Shown: piece after piece, positions 1-7,833 of the stretch | Position numbering within the stretch: the first letter of the stretch is position 1 | Layout of the letters: the number at the start of each line of letters is the position of its first letter | NCBI GenBank assembly: GCA_035265665.1 | Contig: DATFOK010000019.1 | Coordinates: 1 to 16,432, forward strand | Source: DASUPK01 sp035265665 | GTDB taxonomy: Bacteria; Actinomycetota; Thermoleophilia; Solirubrobacterales; 70-9 | Length of the DNA: 16,432 nucleotides | Direction: 5' to 3' | The notes under the pieces: model-generated | Told to the model about the DNA's origin: nothing | What the model saw: the letters and a program-made list of their open reading frames with translations, nothing else | The model's database searches: none | Position numbers and translations under genes: made by a program

Positions 1-176
1 GGCAGATCGCTCCGGTCGGCGAGCCCGACGACGACCCCGACCACGCGCCGGCTCCCGAAGGGCACGACCAGGACCGAGCCCACCTCGACCTCGCTCATCG
101 CCTCGGGGAGGCGGTAGTCAAAGGGCCCCGAGACGTTCCGGGTCGTCAGCAGCGGCTCGACCTTGGCAATCGACAT
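1..176 (-). CDS. priA: Primosomal protein N' PriA, N-terminal fragment cut by the window edge
   Basis: The minus strand from an ATG at 176 reads 58 codons to the window edge, with no stop. The peptide starts MSIAKVEPLLTTRNVSGPFD and continues with YRLPE and a VGSVLVVPFGSRRVVGVVVG segment. This matches the N-terminal 3'-DNA-binding domain of PriA, whose family pattern is FDY.LPE followed by G..V.VPFG....G.V. PriA is the 3'-to-5' helicase that reloads DnaB at stalled replication forks; many actinobacterial homologues lack ATPase motifs, and the part that would settle this lies outside the window. The gene diverges from the secreted-protein gene across 77 bp. A TAGCCT hexamer ends 6 bases before the ATG on the minus strand, which could be a -10 box for a near-leaderless transcript, but this is weak. 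In actinobacteria priA often neighbours metK; here two plus-strand genes lie between them. Confidence 0.85.
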   Translation of the reverse strand, partial: MSIAKVEPLLTTRNVSGPFDYRLPEAMSEVEVGSVLVVPFGSRRVVGVVVGLADRSDL

Positions 177-253
177 TTGTCCAGGCTAGGCGCGGGAACG
201 GACGCGCCGAGTTTCCTTACGCCGACGAACGGCTTAGTCTTTTCGCCGCCAGG

Positions 254-2656
254 ATGGCCTCGACTCGCAGGACCTCGCTTCTCGCAGCACTGGCGGCGAC
301 CGCCGTGCTGTTCGCACTGCCCTCGAGCGCGGGCGCGAATGTCTACTGCGTTGACGTCAGCGGCGGGGACTGCACCCACCTCGAGCCCGCCGGCGACCTT
401 CAAGGGGGACTGAACGATGCCGCTGCCAACGCTGGACCGGACACCGTCCGCCTCGGCGCCACCACCTACCCGGCCACCTCATCCGCCGGATTCAGCTACT
501 TCAGCAACACGGGCCCCGTCTCGATCATCGGCTCCGGACAGGGGACGACCACGATCGCCGTCCAGGCTCCTGGGGCGCCGCCCGGTTCCTTCACGCAGTT
601 CCTGGGCCTCAACGTGTTCGGCTCCGGGGCCGCGGGCTCCAGCATCACGGACCTGACGGTCAGCCTGCCGATACCCGCAGGCAGCAGCGAGAACCAGCAA
701 TACCGCGGCGTGCAGCTGCAAAGCGGAACGATCAGCGAGGTCACCGTCGCCGGCCCAACCGCCGATCCGATGGGGGCGTTCGGGATCATCCTGAATTCGG
801 GGACGCTCGAGAACTCAACGGTCACCCTGTCGCGAGTCGGATCCCCCGGTACCACCGGTGTTGCCAACTCGAACAACGGCGATGACGACATCTCGCTCGT
901 CCACAACTCGATCACCGCCGACACGCCCGTCACCTACGGCAACACTGGTACCGGCGTGGCCACGGTCAGCCGGTCCACCCTGCTCCCAAGCTCGGCGGGA
1001 GTGAGGACCCTCATCGGTTCAACGCACGTTGAAGACACGATCATCGACCTGGGCTCGTTCACCAACGCAGTCGGAATCAGCACCGGGTTCAGCAACCCGA
1101 CAGCGCACGTCAGCGCTTCGACCGCGGATGGGGTCACGATCGCCGGGACCGGAACCGGCGCGACCGGCATCCGCGCATTCGCCAACGATCTCAACGTCGT
1201 TCCCACAGCTGGCGACATCGCGTCCGCGACCGTGGCGAGCTCGATCCTGGATCAGAGCCTCGACGTCCCGATTCGCAGACAGGCCGACAACAACGGTGCG
1301 GCCAACGTCTCCACGGACTACTCGAACTACAACGCGATGGCGAATGTCAGCACGAACGGCGTCAATGGTGGCACCGGGCAGATCACCGCAACGAACCAAA
1401 CCAACTTCACTCCCGAGTTCGTTGGCGGCGGCGATTTTCACCTTCTTTCGTCGTCCCCGCTGATCGACATCGGCGACCCCGCCCATCCCGCGCCAGGCCG
1501 TCTCGACATCGACGGTGACACCCGCGAGATCCTCGGCGAGGACGGCTGCGGCCCCAGGCGAGACATTGGCGCCGACGAGTTCGATCCCCCAAGTCCTCCG
1601 GCCATGCTCGCTTGCCCCCCCGAGACGAGCATCATCTCCGGGCCGAGCGGCCCGACCCTCGATTCGACCCCGACCTTCGAGTTCGAGTCGAGCGAGGCAT
1701 CGTCGACCTTCATGTGCATGATCGACAATGGCGCGTTTGACGACTGCACCTCCCCCTTTACAAGCGCACTCCTCCTGGATGGTCCACACACCTTCTCGGT
1801 CAAGGCGATCGACGCCGACCTGAACGAGGATCCCAGCCCTGACAGCCAGTCTTTCACGGTCGACACGGTCGCCCCCGACACCACGATCCTCTCGGGGCCG
1901 ACCGGGCCGACCTCGGACACGACGCCGACCTTCACATTCGAGTCGACCGAATCCCCGGCGACCTTCAAGTGCAAGATCGACAGCGGCCTGTTCTTCGCCT
2001 GCCCCGCCTCCGGCTTCACCACCGGAACCCTTCTGGATGGACCACACACCTTCGAGGTCGAGGCGATCGACGCCGCCCTGAACGAGGATCCCAGCCCGGA
2101 CAGCCAATCCTTCACGGTCGATACGGCTGCCCCCGACACGACGATCCTCTCGGGACCGTCCGGGCCGACGTCCGACGCGACGCCGACCTTCAGCTTCGAC
2201 TCAAGTGAGCCAGGATCGACCTTCCAATGCAGCATCGATGGCGCCGGCTTCGCTGCCTGTGGCTCGCCGTTCACCACTGCTGCTCTTGGTGACGGGGCCC
2301 ACAGCATCGCCGTGAAGGCGATCGACTCGGCGTCGAACGAGGACGCGAGCCCCGCCACTCGTTCCTTCAGCATCGACGCCACCGCGCCGGACACATCGGT
2401 CTCGGGCAAGGCAAAGGTCAAGACCCGGAAGAAGAAGGTGCGGATCAGCTGGATTCTCGGCACCACTGACCCCGGCGCGACGATCGAATGCAGTCTCGAC
2501 GGCGGGGGGTTCGTCCCCTGTGTCTCGCCGTTCACCGCCAAGCTGCGGCGCGGTGCCCACACGCTGGTGGCCCGGGCTCGGGACGCGCTTGGCAACGTCG
2601 ACGCCTCCCCGGCCAGCTTCACCACCAAGGTCAAGCGCAAGCGCGTGCGGCGGTAG
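254..2656 (+). CDS. Secreted beta-helix protein with four Cys-paired Ig-like repeats and a basic C-terminal tail
   Basis: The 800-residue product opens with a Sec-type signal peptide: basic n-region TRR, hydrophobic core at about 8-22, and AGA at 26-28 before the likely cleavage site. Residues about 30-445 are rich in Ser, Thr, Asn and Gly, resemble a right-handed beta-helix, and end in SSPLIDIGDP ... RRDIGADEF. That ending is typical of 'choice-of-anchor Q'-type secreted beta-helix proteins. Four tandem domains of about 85 residues follow (from about 456, 539, 625 and 710). Each has a PDT.I..GP opening in the first three, a Cys pair 8-9 residues apart around an ID.G.F core, and an H......A.D...N.D.SP ending. 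The tail is strongly basic (KVKRKRVRR). There is no LPXTG motif or C-terminal membrane helix. The ATG at 254 puts the signal peptide at the very start, although no good Shine-Dalgarno precedes it. The protein probably acts at the cell surface in adhesion or glycan binding; its ligand is unknown. Confidence 0.8.
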   Translation: MASTRRTSLLAALAATAVLFALPSSAGANVYCVDVSGGDCTHLEPAGDLQGGLNDAAANAGPDTVRLGATTYPATSSAGFSYFSNTGPVSIIGSGQGTTTIAVQAPGAPPGSFTQFLGLNVFGSGAAGSSITDLTVSLPIPAGSSENQQYRGVQLQSGTISEVTVAGPTADPMGAFGIILNSGTLENSTVTLSRVGSPGTTGVANSNNGDDDISLVHNSITADTPVTYGNTGTGVATVSRSTLLPSSAGVRTLIGSTHVEDTIIDLGSFTNAVGISTGFSNPTAHVSASTADGVTIAGTGTGATGIRAFANDLNVVPTAGDIASATVASSILDQSLDVPIRRQADNNGAANVSTDYSNYNAMANVSTNGVNGGTGQITATNQTNFTPEFVGGGDFHLLSSSPLIDIGDPAHPAPGRLDIDGDTREILGEDGCGPRRDIGADEFDPPSPPAMLACPPETSIISGPSGPTLDSTPTFEFESSEASSTFMCMIDNGAFDDCTSPFTSALLLDGPHTFSVKAIDADLNEDPSPDSQSFTVDTVAPDTTILSGPTGPTSDTTPTFTFESTESPATFKCKIDSGLFFACPASGFTTGTLLDGPHTFEVEAIDAALNEDPSPDSQSFTVDTAAPDTTILSGPSGPTSDATPTFSFDSSEPGSTFQCSIDGAGFAACGSPFTTAALGDGAHSIAVKAIDSASNEDASPATRSFSIDATAPDTSVSGKAKVKTRKKKVRISWILGTTDPGATIECSLDGGGFVPCVSPFTAKLRRGAHTLVARARDALGNVDASPASFTTKVKRKRVRR
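1616..2644 (+). repeat. Four tandem Ig-like domain repeats inside the secreted-protein gene, period about 258 bp
   Basis: Units run roughly 1616-1867, 1868-2125, 2126-2380 and 2381-2644. A block of about 157 bp beginning CTGGATGG at 1775 recurs, nearly identical, 258 bp downstream at 2033, spanning the end of one domain and the beginning of the next. The fourth unit is more diverged and begins with a lysine/arginine-rich stretch in place of the ILSGP(S/T)GPTSD segment. Near-identity at DNA level points to recent duplication or gene conversion between units 1-3. This is a coding repeat, not a mobile element. Confidence 0.85.
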
Positions 2657-2666
2657 CCTCCGCGCC

Positions 2667-3152
2667 GTGGACCTGCAGCCGGGGGAGAACGTCATCTATC
2701 AGGGGCATCCCTCCTGGCGCGCGATTCTCGGCTTCTACCTGAAGGGGATCGCGGTCGCGGTCGCCATCGGGATCGTCGTCATGCTCGTCGACAGCACCGG
2801 GCTGGGCCTGCTCGCCGCTGCCGTGATCGTGGTGATCACGATCCTCGCCGGATTCATCAAGCGGGTCGCGACGGTCTACACGATCACCGACCGCAGGCTC
2901 AACATCAAGGTGGGGATCATCGCCCGCAAGGTCCAGGAAACCCGCCTGCAGCGTGTCCAGAACGTGAACTACAACCAGGGCGTCTACGAGCGGATCATGC
3001 AGATCGGCGACGTCGAGTTCACAACGGCCGGGACGGACGAGTCGAACTTCGTCTTCGCCGGTGTCGCGCAGCCCGAACAGGTCGTCCAGCAGGTGGAGCA
3101 GGCGACGCCGGTAATCGCCGGCCTCCAGGGCGAGGCCGAACCCCGAACCTAG
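2667..3152 (+). CDS. Two-helix membrane protein with bacterial PH (bPH_2/DUF304) domain
   Basis: The 161-residue protein has two hydrophobic helices at about 22-41 and 46-63. They are followed by a bacterial pleckstrin-homology-like domain, YTITDRRLNIKVGIIARKVQ then ETRLQRVQNV, at about 71-143. This is the layout of YdbS/YdbT-type DUF304 membrane proteins, whose biochemical role is not known. I chose the GTG at 2667: the ATG further upstream in the same frame (2520) lies inside the previous gene and would add about 49 residues of shadow-like Arg/Pro/Ser sequence. With GTG the protein starts at DLQPGENVIYQGHPSW, the usual 'GE.v.y.ghpsw' beginning of the family. The gene starts 10 bp after the secreted-protein stop with no strong Shine-Dalgarno, so translational coupling is plausible. 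Its stop overlaps the metK stop by 4 bp on the opposite strand. Confidence 0.85.
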   Translation: MDLQPGENVIYQGHPSWRAILGFYLKGIAVAVAIGIVVMLVDSTGLGLLAAAVIVVITILAGFIKRVATVYTITDRRLNIKVGIIARKVQETRLQRVQNVNYNQGVYERIMQIGDVEFTTAGTDESNFVFAGVAQPEQVVQQVEQATPVIAGLQGEAEPRT

Positions 3153-4393
3153 GCGGGCGCTTCGGCCTTGGAACCCAATCCGGCCGCCTGGCGCAGATCG
3201 TCCGCGCGGTCGGTGCGCTCCCAGGTGAAGTCCGCGTCCTCGCGACCGAAGTGACCGTAGGCGGCGGTCTTCTGGAAGATCGGGCGATGCAGATCCAGGT
3301 AGTTGCGAAAGGCCGCCGGCCGTAGGTCGAAGGTCTGCTCGACGAGCCGGGCGATCTCGGAGTCGGCGAGCTTGCCGGTGCCGAAGGTCTGGACCATGAC
3401 CGAGACCGGGTGCGCCACCCCGATCGCGTAGGCGACCTGGAGCTCGCAGCGGTCGGCCAGCCCGCCGGCCACTACGTTCTTGGCCACGTAGCGCGCCGCG
3501 TAGGCGGCCGAGCGGTCCACCTTCGAGGGGTCCTTGCCCGAGAAGGCGCCGCCACCGTGGCGCGCTGCCCCTCCGTAGGTGTCGACGATGATCTTGCGGC
3601 CGGTGAGTCCGGCATCCCCGACGGGTCCTCCGATGACGAACTTGCCGGTCGGATTGACCATGAAGTTCTCGAGCAGCTCCTTCTCGGTGTAGAGCTCCTT
3701 GTACTCCGTGTGGAGCACCGGCTCGAGCACGTGCTCCCAGAGGTCGTTGCGAATCAGCTGCTCTCCGGCGTCCTCGCGGTGCTGCGTCGAAATCAGCACT
3801 TTGGCGATCTCGACTGGCCGGTCGTTCTCGTAGCGAACGGTGACCTGCGTCTTGCCGTCAGGACCGAGGTACGGCACGACCTCCGCCTTGCGCACCTCGG
3901 AGAGCTGACGGGCGAGCTGATGGGCGATCTGGATCGGCATCGGCATCAATGCCTTGGTCTCGCGAGTCGCGTAGCCGAACATCATCCCCTGGTCGCCGGC
4001 GCCGGCCGCGTCGAGCTCGTCGGAGGACTCCCCCTCGCGCTGCTCGAGTCCCTTGTCGACGCCCTGGGCGATGTCGGGCGACTGCTCGTCGATCGCGGTC
4101 AGGACCGCGCAGGCCTCGTGGTCGAAGCCATAGCGTGGATCGTCGTACCCGATCTTGCGAATCGTCTCGCGCGCGATTTTCGGGATGTCGACGTAGCACT
4201 TGGTCGTGATCTCGCCCGAGACCACGACCAGGCCGGTGTTGACCAGGGTCTCGCAGGCCACCCGTCCCTCGGGGTCCTCGGCCATGATCGCGTCGAGGAC
4301 ACCGTCCGAGATCTGATCGCAGATCTTGTCGGGGTGACCCTCGGTGACCGACTCGGAGGTGAACAGGTACTCGTTCTCTGAAAGCGTCTGCAT
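3149..4393 (-). CDS. metK: S-adenosylmethionine synthetase (methionine adenosyltransferase)
   Basis: The 414-residue protein makes S-adenosylmethionine from methionine and ATP, with release of PPi and Pi, in the cytosol. The family signatures are all present: GHPDK at 19-23, GAGDQG with MMFGYATRET at 131-146, the GPVGDAGLTGRKIIVDTYGG block at 256-275, and the Gly-rich phosphate loop GGGAFSGKDPSKVDRS at 280-295. Length is close to the usual 380-410. The start is an ATG preceded by GAGGAA at good spacing, and that Shine-Dalgarno sits at the stop of the upstream DUF3352 gene only 7 bp away. metK is therefore probably the last gene of the cmk-der-DUF3352-metK transcript. There is no space for a SAM riboswitch directly in front of it. 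Confidence 0.98.
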   Translation of the reverse strand: MQTLSENEYLFTSESVTEGHPDKICDQISDGVLDAIMAEDPEGRVACETLVNTGLVVVSGEITTKCYVDIPKIARETIRKIGYDDPRYGFDHEACAVLTAIDEQSPDIAQGVDKGLEQREGESSDELDAAGAGDQGMMFGYATRETKALMPMPIQIAHQLARQLSEVRKAEVVPYLGPDGKTQVTVRYENDRPVEIAKVLISTQHREDAGEQLIRNDLWEHVLEPVLHTEYKELYTEKELLENFMVNPTGKFVIGGPVGDAGLTGRKIIVDTYGGAARHGGGAFSGKDPSKVDRSAAYAARYVAKNVVAGGLADRCELQVAYAIGVAHPVSVMVQTFGTGKLADSEIARLVEQTFDLRPAAFRNYLDLHRPIFQKTAAYGHFGREDADFTWERTDRADDLRQAAGLGSKAEAPA

Positions 4394-4400
4394 CGGTTCC

Positions 4401-6434
4401 TCAGTCGTTGATGGTCAGGAAGAGCTCTGATCGAAGTTCGTCGTCGCTGCCGCTCACGGCGAGGCCGAGAGAGCCGACGCGCGAGATGTCTTCGCTGAGC
4501 GAGGCATATAGTGGATTCTCCGCCAGGCCGGCCTGTTGAGCCAGTCCCAGGACCTCTTCGAGGTTGAGGAAGACTAGCGCCGAGACGCGGTCCGGGAGCG
4601 GGTCCGTCGCGTCCTCGAAGGTGCTCGTGCCGGCCAAGTTGTCGCCGCTCGAACGCACCTGAGACACGCCCTCCGGCCGCGTCGAGAGGACCAGCTTCCC
4701 GTCGAAGATCGCGTACGACAGATCCACGGTGGGCGAGACCTGGACGGAGTGCACCGTCACCCCGTCGATCTCCCTGGTCTGGAAGCTCGGCACCGGCGCG
4801 CCCTCGGTGCTGAGCGACCGCATCAACGGCCGCTGCAGCGACGCCAGCGCGTCTCCCGCCTTCTCCTCGTCGACGCCGTCGACGATCAGGCTCGCGTAGG
4901 GCGTGGAGCCGGTGGGTTCCGCCACCAGCGCCGCCTGGCCGCCGAGCGCGGGAAGCAGGTCCTTGAGCGGATCGACCCCCGCCTCCTGCTGGAGGCGCTG
5001 TGCGAGGCCTCGAAGCGACCCCGCGAGCCCCTGTGCGCCCGTGCCAGCGGTGGCGAGTGCGTTGTTGATCGCAGGCCCGAGCTCGCCGACACCGACGTAG
5101 CCGAGCGCGCGCGGGCCGGCCTCATCGGCGAGCGACGGCTCGAACTCGGGCAGGCTCGCGAACACCGTCGGGCTCCGCTGCACGAGCTTCGGGTCCAGCT
5201 TGCTGACGACGTTCACCTGCACACCATCGTCGCGCGCGCGGGCCCCGACGGCCACGCCGCTGGTCGCGCCGTAGTCGACGAAGGTGTCGAGCTGGGTCGC
5301 CCCGGTCGCTCCCGCAGGCAGGAACCGCTGGACCCCCGCGCGCGAGAGATAGACCTCGGCCAGCCGCACATCCGGCAGCTGGTCGCGCGCCTCGTCCTGA
5401 TCCGAGCCCTCGATCCCGGGTAGCTGTCCCGCTCTTGCGGACAGGGCGGCGCGAACTGCCGCCACGTTGCCGAAGAGCAGCTGGTCGCCGGAGCGGGCGG
5501 TGGCGACGTCGTTCGAATAGACGCTGATCGTGGCGTCGCCCGCCTTGACCTGCTTGGCCGGCCCGCCCGGAGAGAGACTCGCGGCGAACTGGTCGGCCTT
5601 CGTCGCGTCGCCGACTCCGGCGACGTAGGTCTCCGGGGTTGTGCCCTTGGGCCCGGGCACCCCGAGCAGGGTGAGGTCGTCCTTCACCCAGGGCAGCACC
5701 TCCGCGGAGAGGTCGAGCGGCCGACCCGCGGGGCCGTCCAGTGCGCTGGTGTCGCTCTGCAGCAGGGCCGTGAAGTTCGGCAGCTCGTCACCGAGGTCCT
5801 GCGCCAGCTCCCATTGGTGGCTGTCGGCGTTGACCGTCATGTGGGCATAGAGGATCGCGTTGCGCGGGACGTAAGCGATCGTGTCGTTGGACGGCGCGCA
5901 CTCCTTAGCCGTCGAGACCTGACAGGGGACCCCGGGGACCGGCAGGAACTTGATGCTCAGGTAGAGGACGACGATGCCGGCGACCGCGCCGACCCGCAGC
6001 TTGCTGCCACGCGACCGCCTCGACCACCAGTAGGCGCTCGCAGCTCCTGCCCGCTTCAGCTGCCGCCAGACGATCTGGCCCTTCTCGCGCAGCCAGTAGC
6101 CGATCGCGGTCAACCCGGTCCTCGCTCGGAAGGCCAGCTCACTGGAGCGGGTCGGCTTCTTCTCCTCCTCGGGAGGCTCCAGCGAGAAGAGCGGCTTCCG
6201 CGGCTGGGCCTTCGGGTCCTCGGGCGCCTGTGACTGTGAGGCCGGCGGCGACTCAGGCGAGTCGGGCTTGCGCCGTCGCAAGCGCTCAATCAGCCTGCGG
6301 CGCAGCCCGCCGCGCTGAGATTCCTCGCCGTCCTGGCTCTTGCTGCCGGACTCGCTCGAGGCGTCCTCGCCCCCGGGACCGCCCGGTTCATTAATCGGGT
6401 GGCTCCTGTCGGAGCCCCCTCTCCTGACACTCAC
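4401..6434 (-). CDS. DUF3352 family membrane-anchored protein of unknown function
   Basis: The 677-residue protein has a long polar, probably disordered N-terminus (1-95) with basic RRR clusters. A basic segment follows, then one hydrophobic helix at about 147-165 (VGAVAGIVVLYLSIKFLPVP). The large remainder should be extracytoplasmic by the positive-inside rule. That part begins PCQVSTAKEC, then YVPRNAILYAHMTV and alternating strands and helices, including two similar stretches on the theme of 'LPALGGQAALVAEP' and 'DGKLVLSTRPEGV'. This is the DUF3352 pattern common in actinobacteria and cyanobacteria; no enzymatic role is established. The start is a GTG 6 bases after GAGG, directly after the der stop. 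A repeated hairpin element (6390-6419) covers about codons 6-15 and could modulate initiation. Position between der and metK suggests co-transcription with housekeeping genes. Confidence 0.75.
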   Translation of the reverse strand: MSVRRGGSDRSHPINEPGGPGGEDASSESGSKSQDGEESQRGGLRRRLIERLRRRKPDSPESPPASQSQAPEDPKAQPRKPLFSLEPPEEEKKPTRSSELAFRARTGLTAIGYWLREKGQIVWRQLKRAGAASAYWWSRRSRGSKLRVGAVAGIVVLYLSIKFLPVPGVPCQVSTAKECAPSNDTIAYVPRNAILYAHMTVNADSHQWELAQDLGDELPNFTALLQSDTSALDGPAGRPLDLSAEVLPWVKDDLTLLGVPGPKGTTPETYVAGVGDATKADQFAASLSPGGPAKQVKAGDATISVYSNDVATARSGDQLLFGNVAAVRAALSARAGQLPGIEGSDQDEARDQLPDVRLAEVYLSRAGVQRFLPAGATGATQLDTFVDYGATSGVAVGARARDDGVQVNVVSKLDPKLVQRSPTVFASLPEFEPSLADEAGPRALGYVGVGELGPAINNALATAGTGAQGLAGSLRGLAQRLQQEAGVDPLKDLLPALGGQAALVAEPTGSTPYASLIVDGVDEEKAGDALASLQRPLMRSLSTEGAPVPSFQTREIDGVTVHSVQVSPTVDLSYAIFDGKLVLSTRPEGVSQVRSSGDNLAGTSTFEDATDPLPDRVSALVFLNLEEVLGLAQQAGLAENPLYASLSEDISRVGSLGLAVSGSDDELRSELFLTIND
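6390..6419 (-). promoter_or_regulatory. Copy A of a recurring bulged-hairpin element, inside the 5' end of the DUF3352 gene
   Basis: Plus-strand reading: ATTAATCGGG, T, GGCTCC, loop TGTC, GGAGCC, CCC. The two halves pair over 9 bp with a single unpaired base at 6400. On the minus-strand transcript the 3' arm carries AGGAGC, so a Shine-Dalgarno-like sequence is buried in the stem. It matches copy B at 8503-8532. The sequence is visible directly; the regulatory role is inferred. Confidence 0.5.
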
Positions 6435-6444
6435 GAAGCGCCTC

Positions 6445-7833
6445 TTATACCCGGCCCGCGCGCTCCGCGCTCCGGTTGCGACGCCCCTTCCGAGGCACGT
6501 AGTCGATCACCAGCGGAACCCCTTGAAGGTCATAGGCGTCGCGCAGGCGGTTCTCGAGATGGAATGCCCAGTCGCGGTTGATCAGCCTGCGGTCGTTGAC
6601 CTGGAGAGCGAAGCGAGGCGGACGCCGCCCGACCTGCGCCGCGTAGTAGATGCGAAGTCGCCGGCCGTGCCGCTGCGGCGGCGGCCGATCCACGATGACC
6701 CCGGAGATGAACCGGTTGAGCTCCGGCGTCGGTATGCGCTCCGCCGCGCGGTGGGCGAGTTCGATCGCCTGGCGGAGGATGGCAGCGATGCCGCGGCCCG
6801 TGAGGGCGGAGCAGGTGAGCACGGGCGGACGGAGGCGTAGCTTCTGCGCGGCTCGAGCCCGCGTGTCGTCGATGTCCGTTCGCGAGATATCCCACTTGTT
6901 CATGGCGAGGACGGTGGCGCAGCCCGAGCGCATCGCGAGCTCGGCCACCCGCAGGTCCTCGGCGGTGAGCCCCTCGCTCGCGTCGCAGACGACAATCGCG
7001 GCATCCGCGCGCTCGGCGGCCCGCTCGGTGCGGAGCTGCGCGTAGTAGCCAACGCTCCCCGCCACCTTCCCGCGCCTCCGCAGCCCGGCAGTGTCGACCA
7101 GCACGACCCGCTCGCCGTCCACCTCCGCCTCCGTGTCGACCGGGTCGCGGGTGGTCCCGGCCCGTTCGCTGACGATCACCCTGTCGGAGCCGAGCATCGC
7201 GTTCAGCAGTGAGGACTTGCCAACGTTCGGCCGTCCCAGGATCGCGATCCGGGGCGCCTCCTCGGCGTCACTCGCGGTCTCGTCCGGGAGGTGGCGCCGG
7301 AGTTCCTCAACCAGCCGGTCCAGGAGGTCCCCGGTGCCGAGGCCGTGGCTGGCGGACACCGGCATGGGCTCGCCGAGCCCCAGCGCGTTCAGCTCCGCCG
7401 CCAGCGGCTCGTCCTCGGCTCGGTCGACCTTGTTCGCCGCGACGACAACCGGTCGGTTCGAGCGCCGCAGCAGGTCGGCGAGCTCGGCGTCGCCCGGGCC
7501 GAGCCCGCTGCGCGCATCGACCACCAGCAGGATCACCTCGGCATCCTCGACCGCGGTCCGGGCCTGCGCCTGGACCGCCCGGGCGAGCACGTCCGCGTCG
7601 GCCAGGTCCACCCCGCCGGTGTCGATCAGGTCGAAGCTGAGCCGGTTCCACTCGCACTCCAACGCGCGTCGGTCGCGCGTTACTCCGGGCTCGGGGTCCG
7701 TGACCGCCTCGCGGCCGCCGGCCAGACGGTTGATCAGAGTGCTCTTGCCCGCGTTCGGGAACCCGACCACCGCGACGGCGGGGCGGCGGCGCAGTGCGCG
7801 CGCCAAAGGCTCGTTTCCGCCCCCGCCCTCCAT
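6445..7833 (-). CDS. der: Ribosome-assembly GTPase Der (EngA)
   Basis: The 462-residue protein has the diagnostic double GTPase arrangement. Domain 1 has P-loop GFPNAGKS at 24-31, DTGG at 71-74 and NKVD at 134-137. Domain 2 has GRPNVGKS at 200-207, DTAG at 247-250 and NKWD at 312-315. A KH-like C-terminal domain (about 365-446) includes the YYAAQVGRRPPRFALQVN segment. Der acts in late assembly of the 50S ribosomal subunit. The ATG overlaps the cmk stop by one base (TGATG), the classic cmk-der coupling of actinobacteria, and the DUF3352 gene starts 10 bp after its stop. Length is normal for the family. Confidence 0.97.
   Translation of the reverse strand: MEGGGGNEPLARALRRRPAVAVVGFPNAGKSTLINRLAGGREAVTDPEPGVTRDRRALECEWNRLSFDLIDTGGVDLADADVLARAVQAQARTAVEDAEVILLVVDARSGLGPGDAELADLLRRSNRPVVVAANKVDRAEDEPLAAELNALGLGEPMPVSASHGLGTGDLLDRLVEELRRHLPDETASDAEEAPRIAILGRPNVGKSSLLNAMLGSDRVIVSERAGTTRDPVDTEAEVDGERVVLVDTAGLRRRGKVAGSVGYYAQLRTERAAERADAAIVVCDASEGLTAEDLRVAELAMRSGCATVLAMNKWDISRTDIDDTRARAAQKLRLRPPVLTCSALTGRGIAAILRQAIELAHRAAERIPTPELNRFISGVIVDRPPPQRHGRRLRIYYAAQVGRRPPRFALQVNDRRLINRDWAFHLENRLRDAYDLQGVPLVIDYVPRKGRRNRSAERAGRV

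Noticed and set aside
1019..2640. Long minus-strand open frames (362 and 400 codons) opposite the secreted-protein gene
   Set aside because: They mirror the Ig-like repeats on the other strand and show no family motifs; the plus-strand gene has a signal peptide and clear domains.
1616..2644. CRISPR array or mobile repeat
   Set aside because: The regular spacing is a coding repeat of about 86 residues, in frame, with no spacers between units.
4394..4400. SAM riboswitch upstream of metK
   Set aside because: Only 7 bp separate metK from the preceding gene, and no riboswitch-like structure was recognised.
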